Assembly (NCBI GenBank): GCA_017505725.1
Contig: JAFVOR010000043.1
Coordinates: 31,233-95,232 of the forward strand
DNA length: 64,000 nucleotides
Reading direction: 5' to 3'
Source: Alistipes sp.
GTDB taxonomy: Bacteria; Bacteroidota; Bacteroidia; Bacteroidales; Rikenellaceae
This document shows, one piece after another, positions 8,456 to 17,391 of the stretch (position 1 is the first letter of the stretch; each line of letters begins with the position of its first letter). A program made the translations under genes and the position numbers. The notes beneath the pieces are model-generated. The model was not told where the DNA came from, searched no databases, and saw only the letters and a program-made list of their open reading frames with translations.

Positions 8456-9262
8456 ATGAAAAAGATAGTATTACTTATAGCGTCGTCGATATTGTTTGTG
8501 GGTGACGCATTGGCATTCAATGCTTTCGGACACCAATCCATAGCGGCATTGGCCGATAAATATCTCTCCGATAACGCCAAGAAGGAGGTTAAGGCGATCC
8601 TCAAAACCGATATGGTCAAGGCTTCAACCTGGTTGAATACTTTGCGCAAGAAGCAGGGTTTGACCCACACTAATGGTTGGCACACTACTACGCTCGACGC
8701 CAATGGTAAGTCGACCACAATGGCCGAGAACGATGGTATTGTTCAGCTCGAGAAGTCGATTGCGGTATTGCGCGATCGTGCAAATCAGAGCGACTCGCTT
8801 GTTCAGGCCTCGCTTCGTACCGTGATTCACCTTGTCGGCGATTTGCACTGCATATCGCACATCTATATCGATGGCAACGAGCCGACAAAGGGTTTTACCT
8901 ACAAGACCTGGAACGAACTTACTGCCGAGGGCAAAGGCTTCTATTGCAGCAAGACCTACGACACAAGTTGGTACAAACTCTGGGAGAACAAGTTTGCAGG
9001 GCGTTATACACTATTTACCCCTCAATACTATGGTGACGACATCGATATTTTTGCCAATGAGAAGAAGGCAGAGTACGAGAAGGGTACACCTCGTTTTTGG
9101 GTCGAGAATGTGGGCGAGGATGTTCTCCGTGCGCTCGAGACCTTCCAACCGGGGAAGGTCGTGCCTGCACAGATGAATGAGCGTCAGGAGCCGGTACACA
9201 ATCGTTGTATGGCCAAGGCAGCCTATCGTTTGGCTGCTCTTCTCAACGATATATTCAAATAG
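8456..9262 (+). CDS. B3: non-canonical S1/P1-fold paralog, intermediate zinc site
   Basis: 268 residues from the ATG at 8456, which gives a 20-residue signal peptide ending DALA|F; an ATG at 8438 adds six residues before it. This member retains more of the zinc site than most type B: His6, the WH His (GWHTTT), and all of H-x3-D-x-H-C-x2-H (HLVGDLHCISH). Trp1 is Phe, the SWMD Asp is Asn, and the H-x3-D pair is missing. With B4 it looks like a halfway state between A and B. Confidence 0.74.
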   Translation: MKKIVLLIASSILFVGDALAFNAFGHQSIAALADKYLSDNAKKEVKAILKTDMVKASTWLNTLRKKQGLTHTNGWHTTTLDANGKSTTMAENDGIVQLEKSIAVLRDRANQSDSLVQASLRTVIHLVGDLHCISHIYIDGNEPTKGFTYKTWNELTAEGKGFYCSKTYDTSWYKLWENKFAGRYTLFTPQYYGDDIDIFANEKKAEYEKGTPRFWVENVGEDVLRALETFQPGKVVPAQMNERQEPVHNRCMAKAAYRLAALLNDIFK

Positions 9263-9304
9263 ACCGATGAACGAAACAACTAAAATAATAAAAATACTAC
9301 TACA

Positions 9305-10114
9305 ATGAAGAAGATTATTACATCAGTGATTGCGCTTGTGGTACTGTTTGGTGTGCAGAGCGCAAAGGCGTGGGGAACTTGGGGACACCACGCAGTGGCA
9401 TTTATTGCCGAGAAACATCTCACCCCCGAGGCGAAGGCAAAGTGTGAGCAGTATCTTCAGTTCTCGTTGCCACACTACTCGTCGTGGCAGGACTATTGGC
9501 GCAATAGCCACCCATTCGAGGAGATTACCCATTGGCATATGAATCGTGTAAACAAGAACTTTGTGACCATAGGTTCCAAGGGCAATGTTTCGCGCGACGC
9601 TGTGACTCAGATCAACCGCATTGTCAAGGAGATGGAGAAGGGTAAGTACAAGCAGATGAGCGACTCGCTGGTTGCTGTCAACCTCAAACTCCTCATCCAT
9701 ATGGTGGGCGATATGCACTGCCCTTGCCATATGGCCTACTCGAAGGACTTCTTGCAGCAGCGTGGCGTGAAGGGTGTGTCAATCTTTGTTAAGGGTAAGA
9801 AGTACGACTACCACAAGTTCTGGGATGCGGCACCGCAGATTATGAATCCAAAGTGGAAGGCTGACGACTACTTGAAGGCTTGTGACACCTACTCGCCAAA
9901 GCAGATCAAGAAGATCAGCAAGGGCAATGTCTACAAGTGGAGTGTGGACAATGCTAGGCGCGAGGTGGTGATGTTCGACTTCTGGGAGCGCCACGAGGAG
10001 CTCACCAAGATGTCGAAGGAGCGTCGCGAGCGCATCAACGACCTTATGTATCAGCAGCTCGCATACGCAGGCTACCGATTGGCGGCAACACTCAACAAAC
10101 TTTTTGCAAAATAA
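9305..10114 (+). CDS. A5: S1/P1-nuclease-like exported protein, full zinc site
   Basis: 269 residues, mature from Trp23 (AKA|WGTWGH). Ligands are in SWQDYWRN, HWHMNRVNK, HMVGDMHCPCH and YHKFWD. The core motif has two Cys (HCPCH), as in A10. The 42-base gap before it is among the longest in the array and holds only A-rich sequence with no promoter box. B4 follows after 21 bases. Confidence 0.82.
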   Translation: MKKIITSVIALVVLFGVQSAKAWGTWGHHAVAFIAEKHLTPEAKAKCEQYLQFSLPHYSSWQDYWRNSHPFEEITHWHMNRVNKNFVTIGSKGNVSRDAVTQINRIVKEMEKGKYKQMSDSLVAVNLKLLIHMVGDMHCPCHMAYSKDFLQQRGVKGVSIFVKGKKYDYHKFWDAAPQIMNPKWKADDYLKACDTYSPKQIKKISKGNVYKWSVDNARREVVMFDFWERHEELTKMSKERRERINDLMYQQLAYAGYRLAATLNKLFAK

Positions 10115-10135
10115 ACAACTAGAACCTGAACAATA

Positions 10136-10918
10136 ATGAAAAAGATTATATTCACAATGTTTGCCTTGGTAGTGGCAAACGCAGCAGTGGCATTCAACCC
10201 ATTTGGTCACCAGACCATTGCGGCTTTGGCCGATAAGTATCTCAGCGACAAGGCAAAGAGTGAGGTTAAGGCAATCCTTGGCACCGGTATGGTCGAGGAG
10301 GCGGTATGGCTCAACACACTTCGCAAGAGCGCACCCGAGACCAAGTCGTGGCACTTCTTTGTGCTTGCCGAGAATGGCAAGTCGGTTACAACTGACGCAA
10401 ACGATGGCGTAGTGGTACTCGAGAAGAATATCGAGGTGTTGCGTAATCGTGCAGCGCATACTCCTGCCGAGGTTAAGGACGCTTTGCGTACCGTAATCCA
10501 CCTTACAGGCGATATCCACTGCATCTCGCACATCCACATCGATGGCATCCAGGCTAGCAAGGGTTTCCAGTTTATGCACTGGAACGAGTTGGAGGGTAAG
10601 CGTTACAAGGCTTGGAAGTCGCAGTGGTACTCCTTCTGGAACAACGCCTTCTGCAATCGCCACAGCTTCTTCTCGCCGCAGTACTATGGCGACGATATCG
10701 ACATCTACGCTAATGCCAAGAAGGCAGAGTACGAGAAGGGTACACCACGCTTCTGGGCAGAGAATACAGGCGAGGATGTAGTACGCGCCTTGGAGTCTAT
10801 TACCCCGGGTGCAGTTGTTCCTACACAGATTCTTCAGCTTCAGGAGTTCAACCACACCAAGTGTATGGCTAAGGCTTCGTACCGTTTGGCTGCTTTGTTG
10901 AACGAGATTTTCAAATAG
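10136..10918 (+). CDS. B4: non-canonical S1/P1-fold paralog, intermediate zinc site
   Basis: 260 residues, mature from Phe20 (AVA|FNPFGHQ). Like B3 it keeps His6, the WH His (SWHFFV) and HLTGDIHCISH, while Trp1, the SWMD Asp (now WLN) and the final H-x3-D are lost. It shares FSPQYYGDDIDIYAN and EYEKGTPRFWAEN with B3, and EYEKGTPRFWAEN alone with B2. B2, B3 and B4 partner with the related A3, A4 and A5. Confidence 0.74.
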   Translation: MKKIIFTMFALVVANAAVAFNPFGHQTIAALADKYLSDKAKSEVKAILGTGMVEEAVWLNTLRKSAPETKSWHFFVLAENGKSVTTDANDGVVVLEKNIEVLRNRAAHTPAEVKDALRTVIHLTGDIHCISHIHIDGIQASKGFQFMHWNELEGKRYKAWKSQWYSFWNNAFCNRHSFFSPQYYGDDIDIYANAKKAEYEKGTPRFWAENTGEDVVRALESITPGAVVPTQILQLQEFNHTKCMAKASYRLAALLNEIFK

Positions 10919-10937
10919 ACAATAAATGAGACCTTAT

Positions 10938-11738
10938 ATGAAAAAGATTTCAATTATCCTCATTGCGCTCGTTGCCACTCTGGGTGTGCAGAGCGCAAAG
11001 GCGTGGGGTGGTTTCGGACACGGCGCTATAGCATATGTGGCTGAGCAACACCTCACACCGTATGCAAAGGGGGAGGTGCGTCGCTACCTTCGCCATACGC
11101 TTCCGTTCTACGCCTCGTGGATGGACCATTGGCGTGCTGTGCCACCGTTTCACCCAACCAATGCCTGGCACGGATTCTCATCGATTGAGGGTCAGGTCGA
11201 TTGGCAGAAGGGCGATGGCAAGGCTATGGGTCAGGTTGTCAATATCCTCAAGACGATGGGTGAAGGCAAGTATCGCAACTTGCCCGACTCGATTGTGCGC
11301 CACAATCTCTTGATCTTGGTGCACGCACTGCCCGATATGCACTGTCCTGTACACGTAGGCTACTCGCGCAAGGAGTATCCCGAGTACCGCTACGATGTTC
11401 TTCAGAAGGGTAAGCCTGTGAAGATGCACGGTTTCTGGGATGGTTCGCCAGGCTACAAGCGCAAGGGTTGGACCTACGAGAAGTATGCTGCTGAGGTTGA
11501 TAAGATCACCGCCAAGCAGGAGAAGAAGATTATCAAGAAGGGTAATCTCGACCATTGGGGACGCGACATTATCAAGAACGGTCACCGTGCCTATGCGATA
11601 ACTTATGCCGACAAGGAGTTGACCAAGCTTACCGCCGAGGAGAGTGCCGAGGTGTTGGCGTTGGCTGACGAGATGGCTATAAAGGCGGCATATCGTCTGG
11701 CTTGGGTACTTAACCAAATCTTTGTTGAGAAGAAGTAG
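10938..11738 (+). CDS. A6: S1/P1-nuclease-like exported protein, full zinc site
   Basis: 266 residues from the ATG at 10938, giving the MKK start and Trp23 cleavage usual here; an ATG at 10926 would add four residues. Ligands are in WGGFGH, SWMDHWRA, AWHGFS, HALPDMHCPVH and MHGFWD. It is followed not by a B gene but by A7, its closest relative (both have LPFYASWMDHWRAVPPFHPT), one of only two breaks in the A-B alternation. Either a B was lost or A6/A7 is an A-only duplication. Confidence 0.82.
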   Translation: MKKISIILIALVATLGVQSAKAWGGFGHGAIAYVAEQHLTPYAKGEVRRYLRHTLPFYASWMDHWRAVPPFHPTNAWHGFSSIEGQVDWQKGDGKAMGQVVNILKTMGEGKYRNLPDSIVRHNLLILVHALPDMHCPVHVGYSRKEYPEYRYDVLQKGKPVKMHGFWDGSPGYKRKGWTYEKYAAEVDKITAKQEKKIIKKGNLDHWGRDIIKNGHRAYAITYADKELTKLTAEESAEVLALADEMAIKAAYRLAWVLNQIFVEKK

Positions 11739-11761
11739 TCACAGCTATTATATATAGGTAT

Positions 11762-12562
11762 ATGAAACGAGCAGTAGCCATAATCTCTGCGATTGTTATG
11801 CTCCTGGCCACCCATAAGGCTATGGCGTGGGATTCGTTTGGCCACGGAGCAATTGCCTATGTTGCCGAGCAACATCTCTCGGCCGAGGCAAAGAGCGAGG
11901 TGCGTCGCTACCTCCGCCATACGCTCCCGTTCTACGCCTCGTGGATGGACCATTGGCGTGCAGTGCCTCCGTTCCATCCAACGAATATGTGGCACGGCAT
12001 CAAGTCCGACGAGAAGGGAAAACTCCGCTGGGATATTCAGGGAGAGCGAGCAAATGGTCAGGCAATGATTCAGGTCAAGCGCATTGTCGAGGATATGCGC
12101 AACTACAGGAGTCTGCCCGATTCGGTTGTGCGCCAGAATATTATCTATCTGATACACAGCGTTGCCGATATGCACTGCCCTGTGCACGTGCAGTTTCCGA
12201 AGAGTACCTTTCAGCACTATCGTTACACGGTAAAGCGCAAGGGAAAGTCGGTCAATATGCACGGTTTCTGGGATGCGTCGCCTGCCTACAAGCGTAGGGG
12301 ATGGACCTACGAGATGTATGCTGCCGAGGTCGATAAGATATCGCCGAAGCAGGCAAAGAAGATTATCAAGAGGGGCGATTATGACTATTGGGGACGCGAT
12401 ATTCTGAAGAATACCCACCGCATCTACTCAATCACTACCGCCGACAAGGAGATTACAAAACTCACCGCAGAGGAGAGTGCCGCTGTAACAACCTTGGCCG
12501 ATGAGATGGCAATGAAGGCGGCATATCGCTTGGCTTATATACTTAACACGATTTTCGAATAA
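11762..12562 (+). CDS. A7: S1/P1-nuclease-like exported protein, full zinc site
   Basis: 266 residues, mature from Trp23 (AMA|WDSFGH). Ligands are in SWMDHWRA, MWHGIK, HSVADMHCPVH and MHGFWDAS. Sister of A6 along its length, including VRRYLRHTLPFYASWMD. The 23-base gap from A6 has an A/T palindromic stretch but no -7 box. B5 follows after 24 bases. Confidence 0.82.
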   Translation: MKRAVAIISAIVMLLATHKAMAWDSFGHGAIAYVAEQHLSAEAKSEVRRYLRHTLPFYASWMDHWRAVPPFHPTNMWHGIKSDEKGKLRWDIQGERANGQAMIQVKRIVEDMRNYRSLPDSVVRQNIIYLIHSVADMHCPVHVQFPKSTFQHYRYTVKRKGKSVNMHGFWDASPAYKRRGWTYEMYAAEVDKISPKQAKKIIKRGDYDYWGRDILKNTHRIYSITTADKEITKLTAEESAAVTTLADEMAMKAAYRLAYILNTIFE

Positions 12563-12586
12563 CAAACTTAAAACTTAAAGACAATT

Positions 12587-13375
12587 ATGAAAAAGATATT
12601 TTTGGTATTGGTGCTTGCTCTCACCGCATCGGCAGCATACGCTTGGGACAAGCGTTCCGATGAGGGTGTGATGGTGTTGGCTTCGAAGCATCTTTCGGCA
12701 GAGGCAAAGGCACTTGTCGACAAGCACTTGGGATCGGACTACTTCGATGATGTACACTACCTCTATACACTCGAGCAGAAGAAGACCGCAAAGCATACTC
12801 CGGAGATTCACTTCCTCCACCTTGGTATGAACTTGCGTCCGCTGAAAGTCGAGGGTGACGATGCTTTGGTAGCGTTGCAACAGGCTGTTGAGGTGATTCG
12901 CAATCACAAGTCGCACAACTCGAACGAGGTGACTAAGGCGTTGCGTGTGGCGATCAACCTTATGTGTGATATCCACAACCTCGCCAATGTGCGTATCGAG
13001 AATATCCCTCACTCGCAGAAGGACTTCTCTTTCTCGTGCTATGGTGGCGATATAGGCAAGCGTAAGGTGGCAACCAAGCTCAAGTATTCGCGTATGTGGT
13101 ATAGCTATCCTGCTTGGCACTCGGGCTTCTCGGGCGCATTGTGGGCGGAGGATATCGAGCTTTGCCTCGGCGCACATCGTGCAGAGCTCTCGGCCGGCAC
13201 ATTGCAGGATTGGGTGTTGCAGATTGGTATGCGTGCTGCTAAGATGTATCGCAAGATTACCCCTGAGTATGTGATGACTCGTCGCGAGCGCAATGAGCTT
13301 GAGATGATCAACTACGAGATGATGGCTCGCGCGGGCTACCGTTTGGCTGTGCTTTTGAATGGTGCGTTGAAGTAG
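12587..13375 (+). CDS. B5: non-canonical S1/P1-fold paralog (Asp6 / HxxHL group)
   Basis: 262 residues, mature from Trp20 (AYA|WDKRSD). Position 6 is Asp rather than His. The WH region reads EIHFLHL, an H-x2-H-L motif also found in B9, B10, B12, B13 and B14. The core is CDIHNLAN, keeping the Asp. C-terminal type-B block: WAEDIELCLG then AELSAGTLQDW. Acid at 6, H-x2-H and D-x-H might form a different metal site; this is inference. Confidence 0.74.
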   Translation: MKKIFLVLVLALTASAAYAWDKRSDEGVMVLASKHLSAEAKALVDKHLGSDYFDDVHYLYTLEQKKTAKHTPEIHFLHLGMNLRPLKVEGDDALVALQQAVEVIRNHKSHNSNEVTKALRVAINLMCDIHNLANVRIENIPHSQKDFSFSCYGGDIGKRKVATKLKYSRMWYSYPAWHSGFSGALWAEDIELCLGAHRAELSAGTLQDWVLQIGMRAAKMYRKITPEYVMTRRERNELEMINYEMMARAGYRLAVLLNGALK

Positions 13376-13387
13376 ACTCTCTAAAAG

Positions 13388-13456
13388 ATGAACAAGAGAT
13401 TTTTCGCAATACTGATAGTTGCACTACTCTTTGTTTGCAATAGTGCTTTGGCGTGG
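13388..13456 (+). repeat. A8 signal-peptide tract, near-identical to A9
   Basis: These 69 bases match 14990-15058 except at about three positions by eye, and the identity stops at the mature N-terminus. Confidence 0.85.
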
Positions 13457-14185
13457 AGCGGTCTTACGCATAATGCTATTTGTCATATTGCCGACCAGCA
13501 CCTTACTGAGGAAGCGAAGGCAAAGCGCAACCATTACCTTCGCCACACCCTTGCCTACTATGCAAGTTGGCAAGACGAGGTGGCGTGGTCTAAGGAGTAT
13601 GCCGAAACTCGCTTTTGGCACTCGGTGCAGTACGATGCAAAGAATCGTTTTCAGTATCGCGATGGCAGAAATGCCATAACCCACATCTCGCGTATCTGGA
13701 ATGATATGCGTAATGGTGGCTACAAGAGACTCGACGATTCAACCATTATTGTCAATCTCAAACTCCTTGTCCATATGGTGGGTGATATGCATTGCCCATC
13801 GCATTGTATGTACGATGCAGACCCTAATCCGCAGTTTAAGCGTTTTTCGATTTTTTACAAAGGTAAGAAGGTTCATTGGCATAAGTTCTGGGATAGCTCG
13901 GCTTCAACCTATTTCCACAAAGGCTGGACCTGTCAAGACTATCAGAAAAACCTCGACAAACTCTCGCCGAAGCAGATTGCCAAGATCTGCAAGGGTACTC
14001 CTGAGCAGTGGGCAAAGCAGAATGGTAAGGATATGCGCGAGCCATACTCGTTGCTAATTCGTCATACCGAGTTGGATGAGATGCCATCCGAGAATGTTGC
14101 ACGAATGGTCGAGATCGTAGATTTGCAAATTCTGCGCGGAGCTTACCGCTTGGCATATGTTATTAACGATATTTTCAAGGAGTAG
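13388..14185 (+). CDS. A8: S1/P1-nuclease-like exported protein, full zinc site
   Basis: 265 residues, mature from Trp23 (ALA|WSGLTH; His6 kept although the preceding Gly is Thr). Ligands are in SWQDEVAW, FWHSVQ, HMVGDMHCPSH and WHKFWD. Its first 69 bases differ from those of A9 at about three positions, while the rest of the two genes is far more diverged, indicating a recent copy or gene conversion limited to the signal peptide. B6 follows after 3 bases. Confidence 0.82.
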   Translation: MNKRFFAILIVALLFVCNSALAWSGLTHNAICHIADQHLTEEAKAKRNHYLRHTLAYYASWQDEVAWSKEYAETRFWHSVQYDAKNRFQYRDGRNAITHISRIWNDMRNGGYKRLDDSTIIVNLKLLVHMVGDMHCPSHCMYDADPNPQFKRFSIFYKGKKVHWHKFWDSSASTYFHKGWTCQDYQKNLDKLSPKQIAKICKGTPEQWAKQNGKDMREPYSLLIRHTELDEMPSENVARMVEIVDLQILRGAYRLAYVINDIFKE

Positions 14186-14188
14186 GAT

Positions 14189-14965
14189 ATGAAGAGATTT
14201 GTAATACTTTTTTTAGTCTCGCTTGCATCGATTACTTCGACACAAGCTTGGAGCGGTATCGGCAATCCTGCTACTCGCATCTTTGCGCAGCAATTTATGA
14301 CAGCCGAGGCGCGCAGAGAGAACTCTCGTATTTGGCGTTTGAGTAAGAAGTATCCTGCCGAGAAGAGCGAAAAACCTACCGATGTGCGTTGGAATAGGGT
14401 GTCGCTCGATGCCGATTTGCGCTCAACAACCACCTACGAGGGCGATGTTGTGGTGCAAATGGAGAGAGCGGCTGAGGTGTTGCGTAATCGTGCAGACCAT
14501 AGCGAGCAGGAGCAGATCGAGGCTATGCGTACCATCACCTACAATATGATTCTTCTCCACACCTTTGGCAATATCTCTATCGAGGGTAACGAGCTGACAA
14601 AGGGGTTCTTTGTACAACTTTCGCTTGGCGCAGCTGCCTATGTGAATGCAAATAAAATGCGTAAGTACAAGTGGCAGACCTTGTGGAATCGCGCCATTAT
14701 ACTTCGCCACTATGGTTATACGGCAGATATGTATGCCGAGGATTTGGCAATATGCCACGGAGCCGATAAGGAGGAATTCTCGGCCGGAACAATTCGTAAT
14801 TGGGCAGCAGATATAGGAGCTGAACTCTCTAAACAACTTGCCGAGGCAAAGCCGGGTATGGTGGTCGATAAATTGAAGATGTTGGAGTATGAAACTACGA
14901 ATGACCGCATTATGGCAAAGGCAGGTTTCCGTTTGGCTGCACTCCTGAATGATATATTTAAATAG
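14189..14965 (+). CDS. B6: non-canonical S1/P1-fold paralog, most degenerate site
   Basis: 258 residues, mature from Trp21 (TQA|WSGIGN). None of the zinc ligands except Trp1 survives: His6 is Asn, the core is MILLHTFGN (Asp to Leu), and the H-x3-D is absent. It keeps VLRNRADHS, SAGTIRNWA and the Y/F-R-L-A-A-L-L-N helix, and resembles B11 in the segment before VLRNR. It cannot hold a P1-type zinc cluster as written, yet the frame is intact. Confidence 0.72.
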   Translation: MKRFVILFLVSLASITSTQAWSGIGNPATRIFAQQFMTAEARRENSRIWRLSKKYPAEKSEKPTDVRWNRVSLDADLRSTTTYEGDVVVQMERAAEVLRNRADHSEQEQIEAMRTITYNMILLHTFGNISIEGNELTKGFFVQLSLGAAAYVNANKMRKYKWQTLWNRAIILRHYGYTADMYAEDLAICHGADKEEFSAGTIRNWAADIGAELSKQLAEAKPGMVVDKLKMLEYETTNDRIMAKAGFRLAALLNDIFK

Positions 14966-14989
14966 AGACTCATCTAACATATATTAGAT

Positions 14990-15058
14990 ATGAACAAGAG
15001 ATTTTTCGCAATATTGATAGCTGCACTACTCTTTGTTTGCAATAGTGCTATGGCGTGG
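14990..15058 (+). repeat. A9 signal-peptide tract, near-identical to A8
   Basis: Second copy of the tract at 13388-13456; both encode the same signal peptide core (FFAILI then LLFVCNSA). Confidence 0.85.
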
Positions 15059-15829
15059 GGAGGTCCGGGACACTCCATCATTGGCTACATTGCAGAGACA
15101 CACCTTACGCCCGAGGCGAGGGAGAAGTGTCACCACTACATCCACCATACGCTCGCTTATGAGGCGTCGTATATGGATCATTGGCGTTACACCAAGCCAT
15201 TCAAGGGTACTGCCCATTGGCACATAGGCTATGCCTATCCGAATCGCAAGTATACGGGCGACTATAGTAGTCAGGTCCTTAAACCCGAGGCGGTGCTCAA
15301 GAGTGCGGCATACCGCATCAACGAGTTCCACAACGAGTTGCGTACCTCCTACAAGAGTATGCCCGATTCGTTGGTGGCATTCAAGATTCGCGCACTCATA
15401 CATATGATGGGCGATATGCACTGCCCTGCCCACGTTGCTATACCTATCGAGGATAAGCCTACCTACGAGGAGACAACGGTCTACAACCGCTATCGTCTTC
15501 AGCGCAAGGGCAAGAAGTACTCCTACCACGCATTGTGGGATAGCATCACCGCCATCCTCTTCCCGAAGCGTGATATTCCGGGTTGGCTCGAGGAGGTTGA
15601 CACCTACAACGAGAAGCAGCGTGCCAAGATCTGCAAAGGCGATGCCAACGATTGGCTCGCAGGTATCACCAAGGAGACATTGCGCTCCTACAAGATTGTT
15701 CCGCGCGATACCGATGTTGCCGAGTTGAGTGAAAATCAGCGCGAGCAGCTCACGGCCCTCACCTATCAGCAGATGGCCTATGCAGGCTATCGTCTGGCAC
15801 ATATTCTTAACGATGTTTTCAAGGAGTAG
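14990..15829 (+). CDS. A9: S1/P1-nuclease-like exported protein, full zinc site
   Basis: 279 residues, one of the longer type-A members. Mature from Trp23 (AMA|WGGPGH). Ligands are in EASYMDHWR (Tyr for Trp before M-D), HWHIGY, HMMGDMHCPAH and YHALWD. An insertion before the central helix (PNRKYTGDYSSQV) adds about a dozen residues. The 24-base gap upstream holds a small palindrome, ATCTAA-CATATA-TTAGAT. B7 follows after 5 bases. Confidence 0.82.
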   Translation: MNKRFFAILIAALLFVCNSAMAWGGPGHSIIGYIAETHLTPEAREKCHHYIHHTLAYEASYMDHWRYTKPFKGTAHWHIGYAYPNRKYTGDYSSQVLKPEAVLKSAAYRINEFHNELRTSYKSMPDSLVAFKIRALIHMMGDMHCPAHVAIPIEDKPTYEETTVYNRYRLQRKGKKYSYHALWDSITAILFPKRDIPGWLEEVDTYNEKQRAKICKGDANDWLAGITKETLRSYKIVPRDTDVAELSENQREQLTALTYQQMAYAGYRLAHILNDVFKE

Positions 15830-15834
15830 ACGCT

Positions 15835-16578
15835 ATGAAACGAATTATATTGACACTATCGTTGCTCGTGCTGACCGTGTCGGCAGGGGCTTGGAACAAG
15901 AGTTCGTATGCCGCAATTATGACGCTCGCCTCGCAACAACTCTCGCCTGAGGTAAAGAGTAATGTGCAGAAGGCCCTCGGTGGAGAGTTGGCCACTGCAT
16001 CCCTCTCCGAGATGGCGGCACTGACCTTTGCGGTAGATGAGAACTTTGTGCCACTTCGTGCTGTCGAGGATGACGCTTTGGTTTTGGTGGAGAAGAGCAT
16101 CGAGCGCCTTCGCAGCAACAAGAAGGATGGCGAGGCTATCCTCTCGCTTGCTAAAGCTATTGCCGATTTGCACTCTGTGCCGAGCCTTCGCATCAAGGGT
16201 AACGACTTCTCGCACGAGAACTATATCGTGCGTCGTTGGAACAACCGCGAGGGTAAGTTGGCTCGCTACACAAAGGTTAAGTGGCGTGCTATGTGGAACA
16301 GCTACTTCCCTGGTCGCCACCACCTCTTTACTCCCGAGATGTATGCCTACGATATCGACCTCTTCCACTCTCGATTCCGTGCCTCGTTCATCGAGGGTGA
16401 GCTCACGGCGTGGGTTGAGGATGTTGTGAAGGAGTATCGCGCCATCTATGCCGAGAATCTCGCTGAGAATCACATCCTTACACAGGAGCGTGTGAATGAG
16501 TACGAGTATATTCACGATCGTCTGATGGCAAAGGCTGCCTATCGATTGGGTGTAGTTTTGAATGAAGTTTTACGATAA
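15835..16578 (+). CDS. B7: non-canonical S1/P1-fold paralog, shortest member
   Basis: 247 residues, the shortest in the array, mature from Trp20 (AGA|WNKSSY). His6 is Tyr; the core AIADLHSVPSL keeps the Asp only; the H-x3-D pair is absent. The VLRNR signature is altered to RLRSNK. Type-B features kept: YAYDIDLFHS and the final A-Y-R-L-G-V-V-L-N. The 3' end overlaps the first ATG of A10, but A10 more likely starts at 16589. Confidence 0.72.
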   Translation: MKRIILTLSLLVLTVSAGAWNKSSYAAIMTLASQQLSPEVKSNVQKALGGELATASLSEMAALTFAVDENFVPLRAVEDDALVLVEKSIERLRSNKKDGEAILSLAKAIADLHSVPSLRIKGNDFSHENYIVRRWNNREGKLARYTKVKWRAMWNSYFPGRHHLFTPEMYAYDIDLFHSRFRASFIEGELTAWVEDVVKEYRAIYAENLAENHILTQERVNEYEYIHDRLMAKAAYRLGVVLNEVLR

Positions 16579-16588
16579 ACCATATAAG

Positions 16589-17380
16589 ATGAGAAAGATT
16601 GTTATAGCAGTTTTGACCATTGCAGCCCTGCTGACATCGGGCAGAGCTATGGCGTGGGGTGGCTTCGCTCACTCTGCCATTACGGAGATTGCCGAGCGCA
16701 ACCTTACCGACAAGGCACGCGAGCAGATTCACCACTATTTGAACCACTCGTTGCCATTTTACGCGATTTGGATGGATCAGTTCCGTTATACCGATCCATA
16801 TCGCCCATCGGGCAAGTGGCATAGCAACTGGATGGACGAGAGCGGTGCGGTGGATATGACCAACGATAAGTGTGCGGCATACCAGACCACCCGCATCTGG
16901 AAGGCGATGAAGAACTATCGCAATATGACCGATGAGGAGGTACGACTCAATCTGCTCTATCTCATTCATCTGGTGGCAGATATGCACTGTCCTTGCCACA
17001 ATGTATGGCCCAAGAAGTCGCATCCCCAATACTACTACCACCTCACCAATAACAAGGGTGGCAAGGAGAGTTTCCACAAGTATTGGGATAACACCGCTAT
17101 AACCTATGGTCGCAAGAAGTGGACTGCGACCTACTATGCCAACAAGATGGCAACCCTCTCCGAGAAGGAGATAAAGAAGATATGCAAGGGTACGCCATAC
17201 AAGTGGGCGGTGACGAGCCTTCCGAACGCCGAGCGCACCTTCGAGCTCACTCCAAAGGGGTCGAATGTGCAGAAGTACTCGAAGGCGGATCGTGAGGAGA
17301 TGCGTCGCATCTGCGATGAGGAGGCTGTAAAGGCGGGCTATCGCTTGGCCTATGTTATGAATCAAATTTTCAGCAAATAG
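16589..17380 (+). CDS. A10: S1/P1-nuclease-like exported protein, full zinc site
   Basis: 263 residues from the ATG at 16589, which puts the basic start MRKIV directly before the hydrophobic core; the ATG at 16562 would overlap B7 and add nine polar residues. Mature from Trp23 (AMA|WGGFAH). Ligands are in IWMDQFRY, KWHSNW, HLVADMHCPCH and FHKYWD. It shares the HCPCH variant with A5. B8 follows after 11 bases. Confidence 0.8.
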   Translation: MRKIVIAVLTIAALLTSGRAMAWGGFAHSAITEIAERNLTDKAREQIHHYLNHSLPFYAIWMDQFRYTDPYRPSGKWHSNWMDESGAVDMTNDKCAAYQTTRIWKAMKNYRNMTDEEVRLNLLYLIHLVADMHCPCHNVWPKKSHPQYYYHLTNNKGGKESFHKYWDNTAITYGRKKWTATYYANKMATLSEKEIKKICKGTPYKWAVTSLPNAERTFELTPKGSNVQKYSKADREEMRRICDEEAVKAGYRLAYVMNQIFSK

Positions 17381-17391
17381 GAGGGCTCGAT

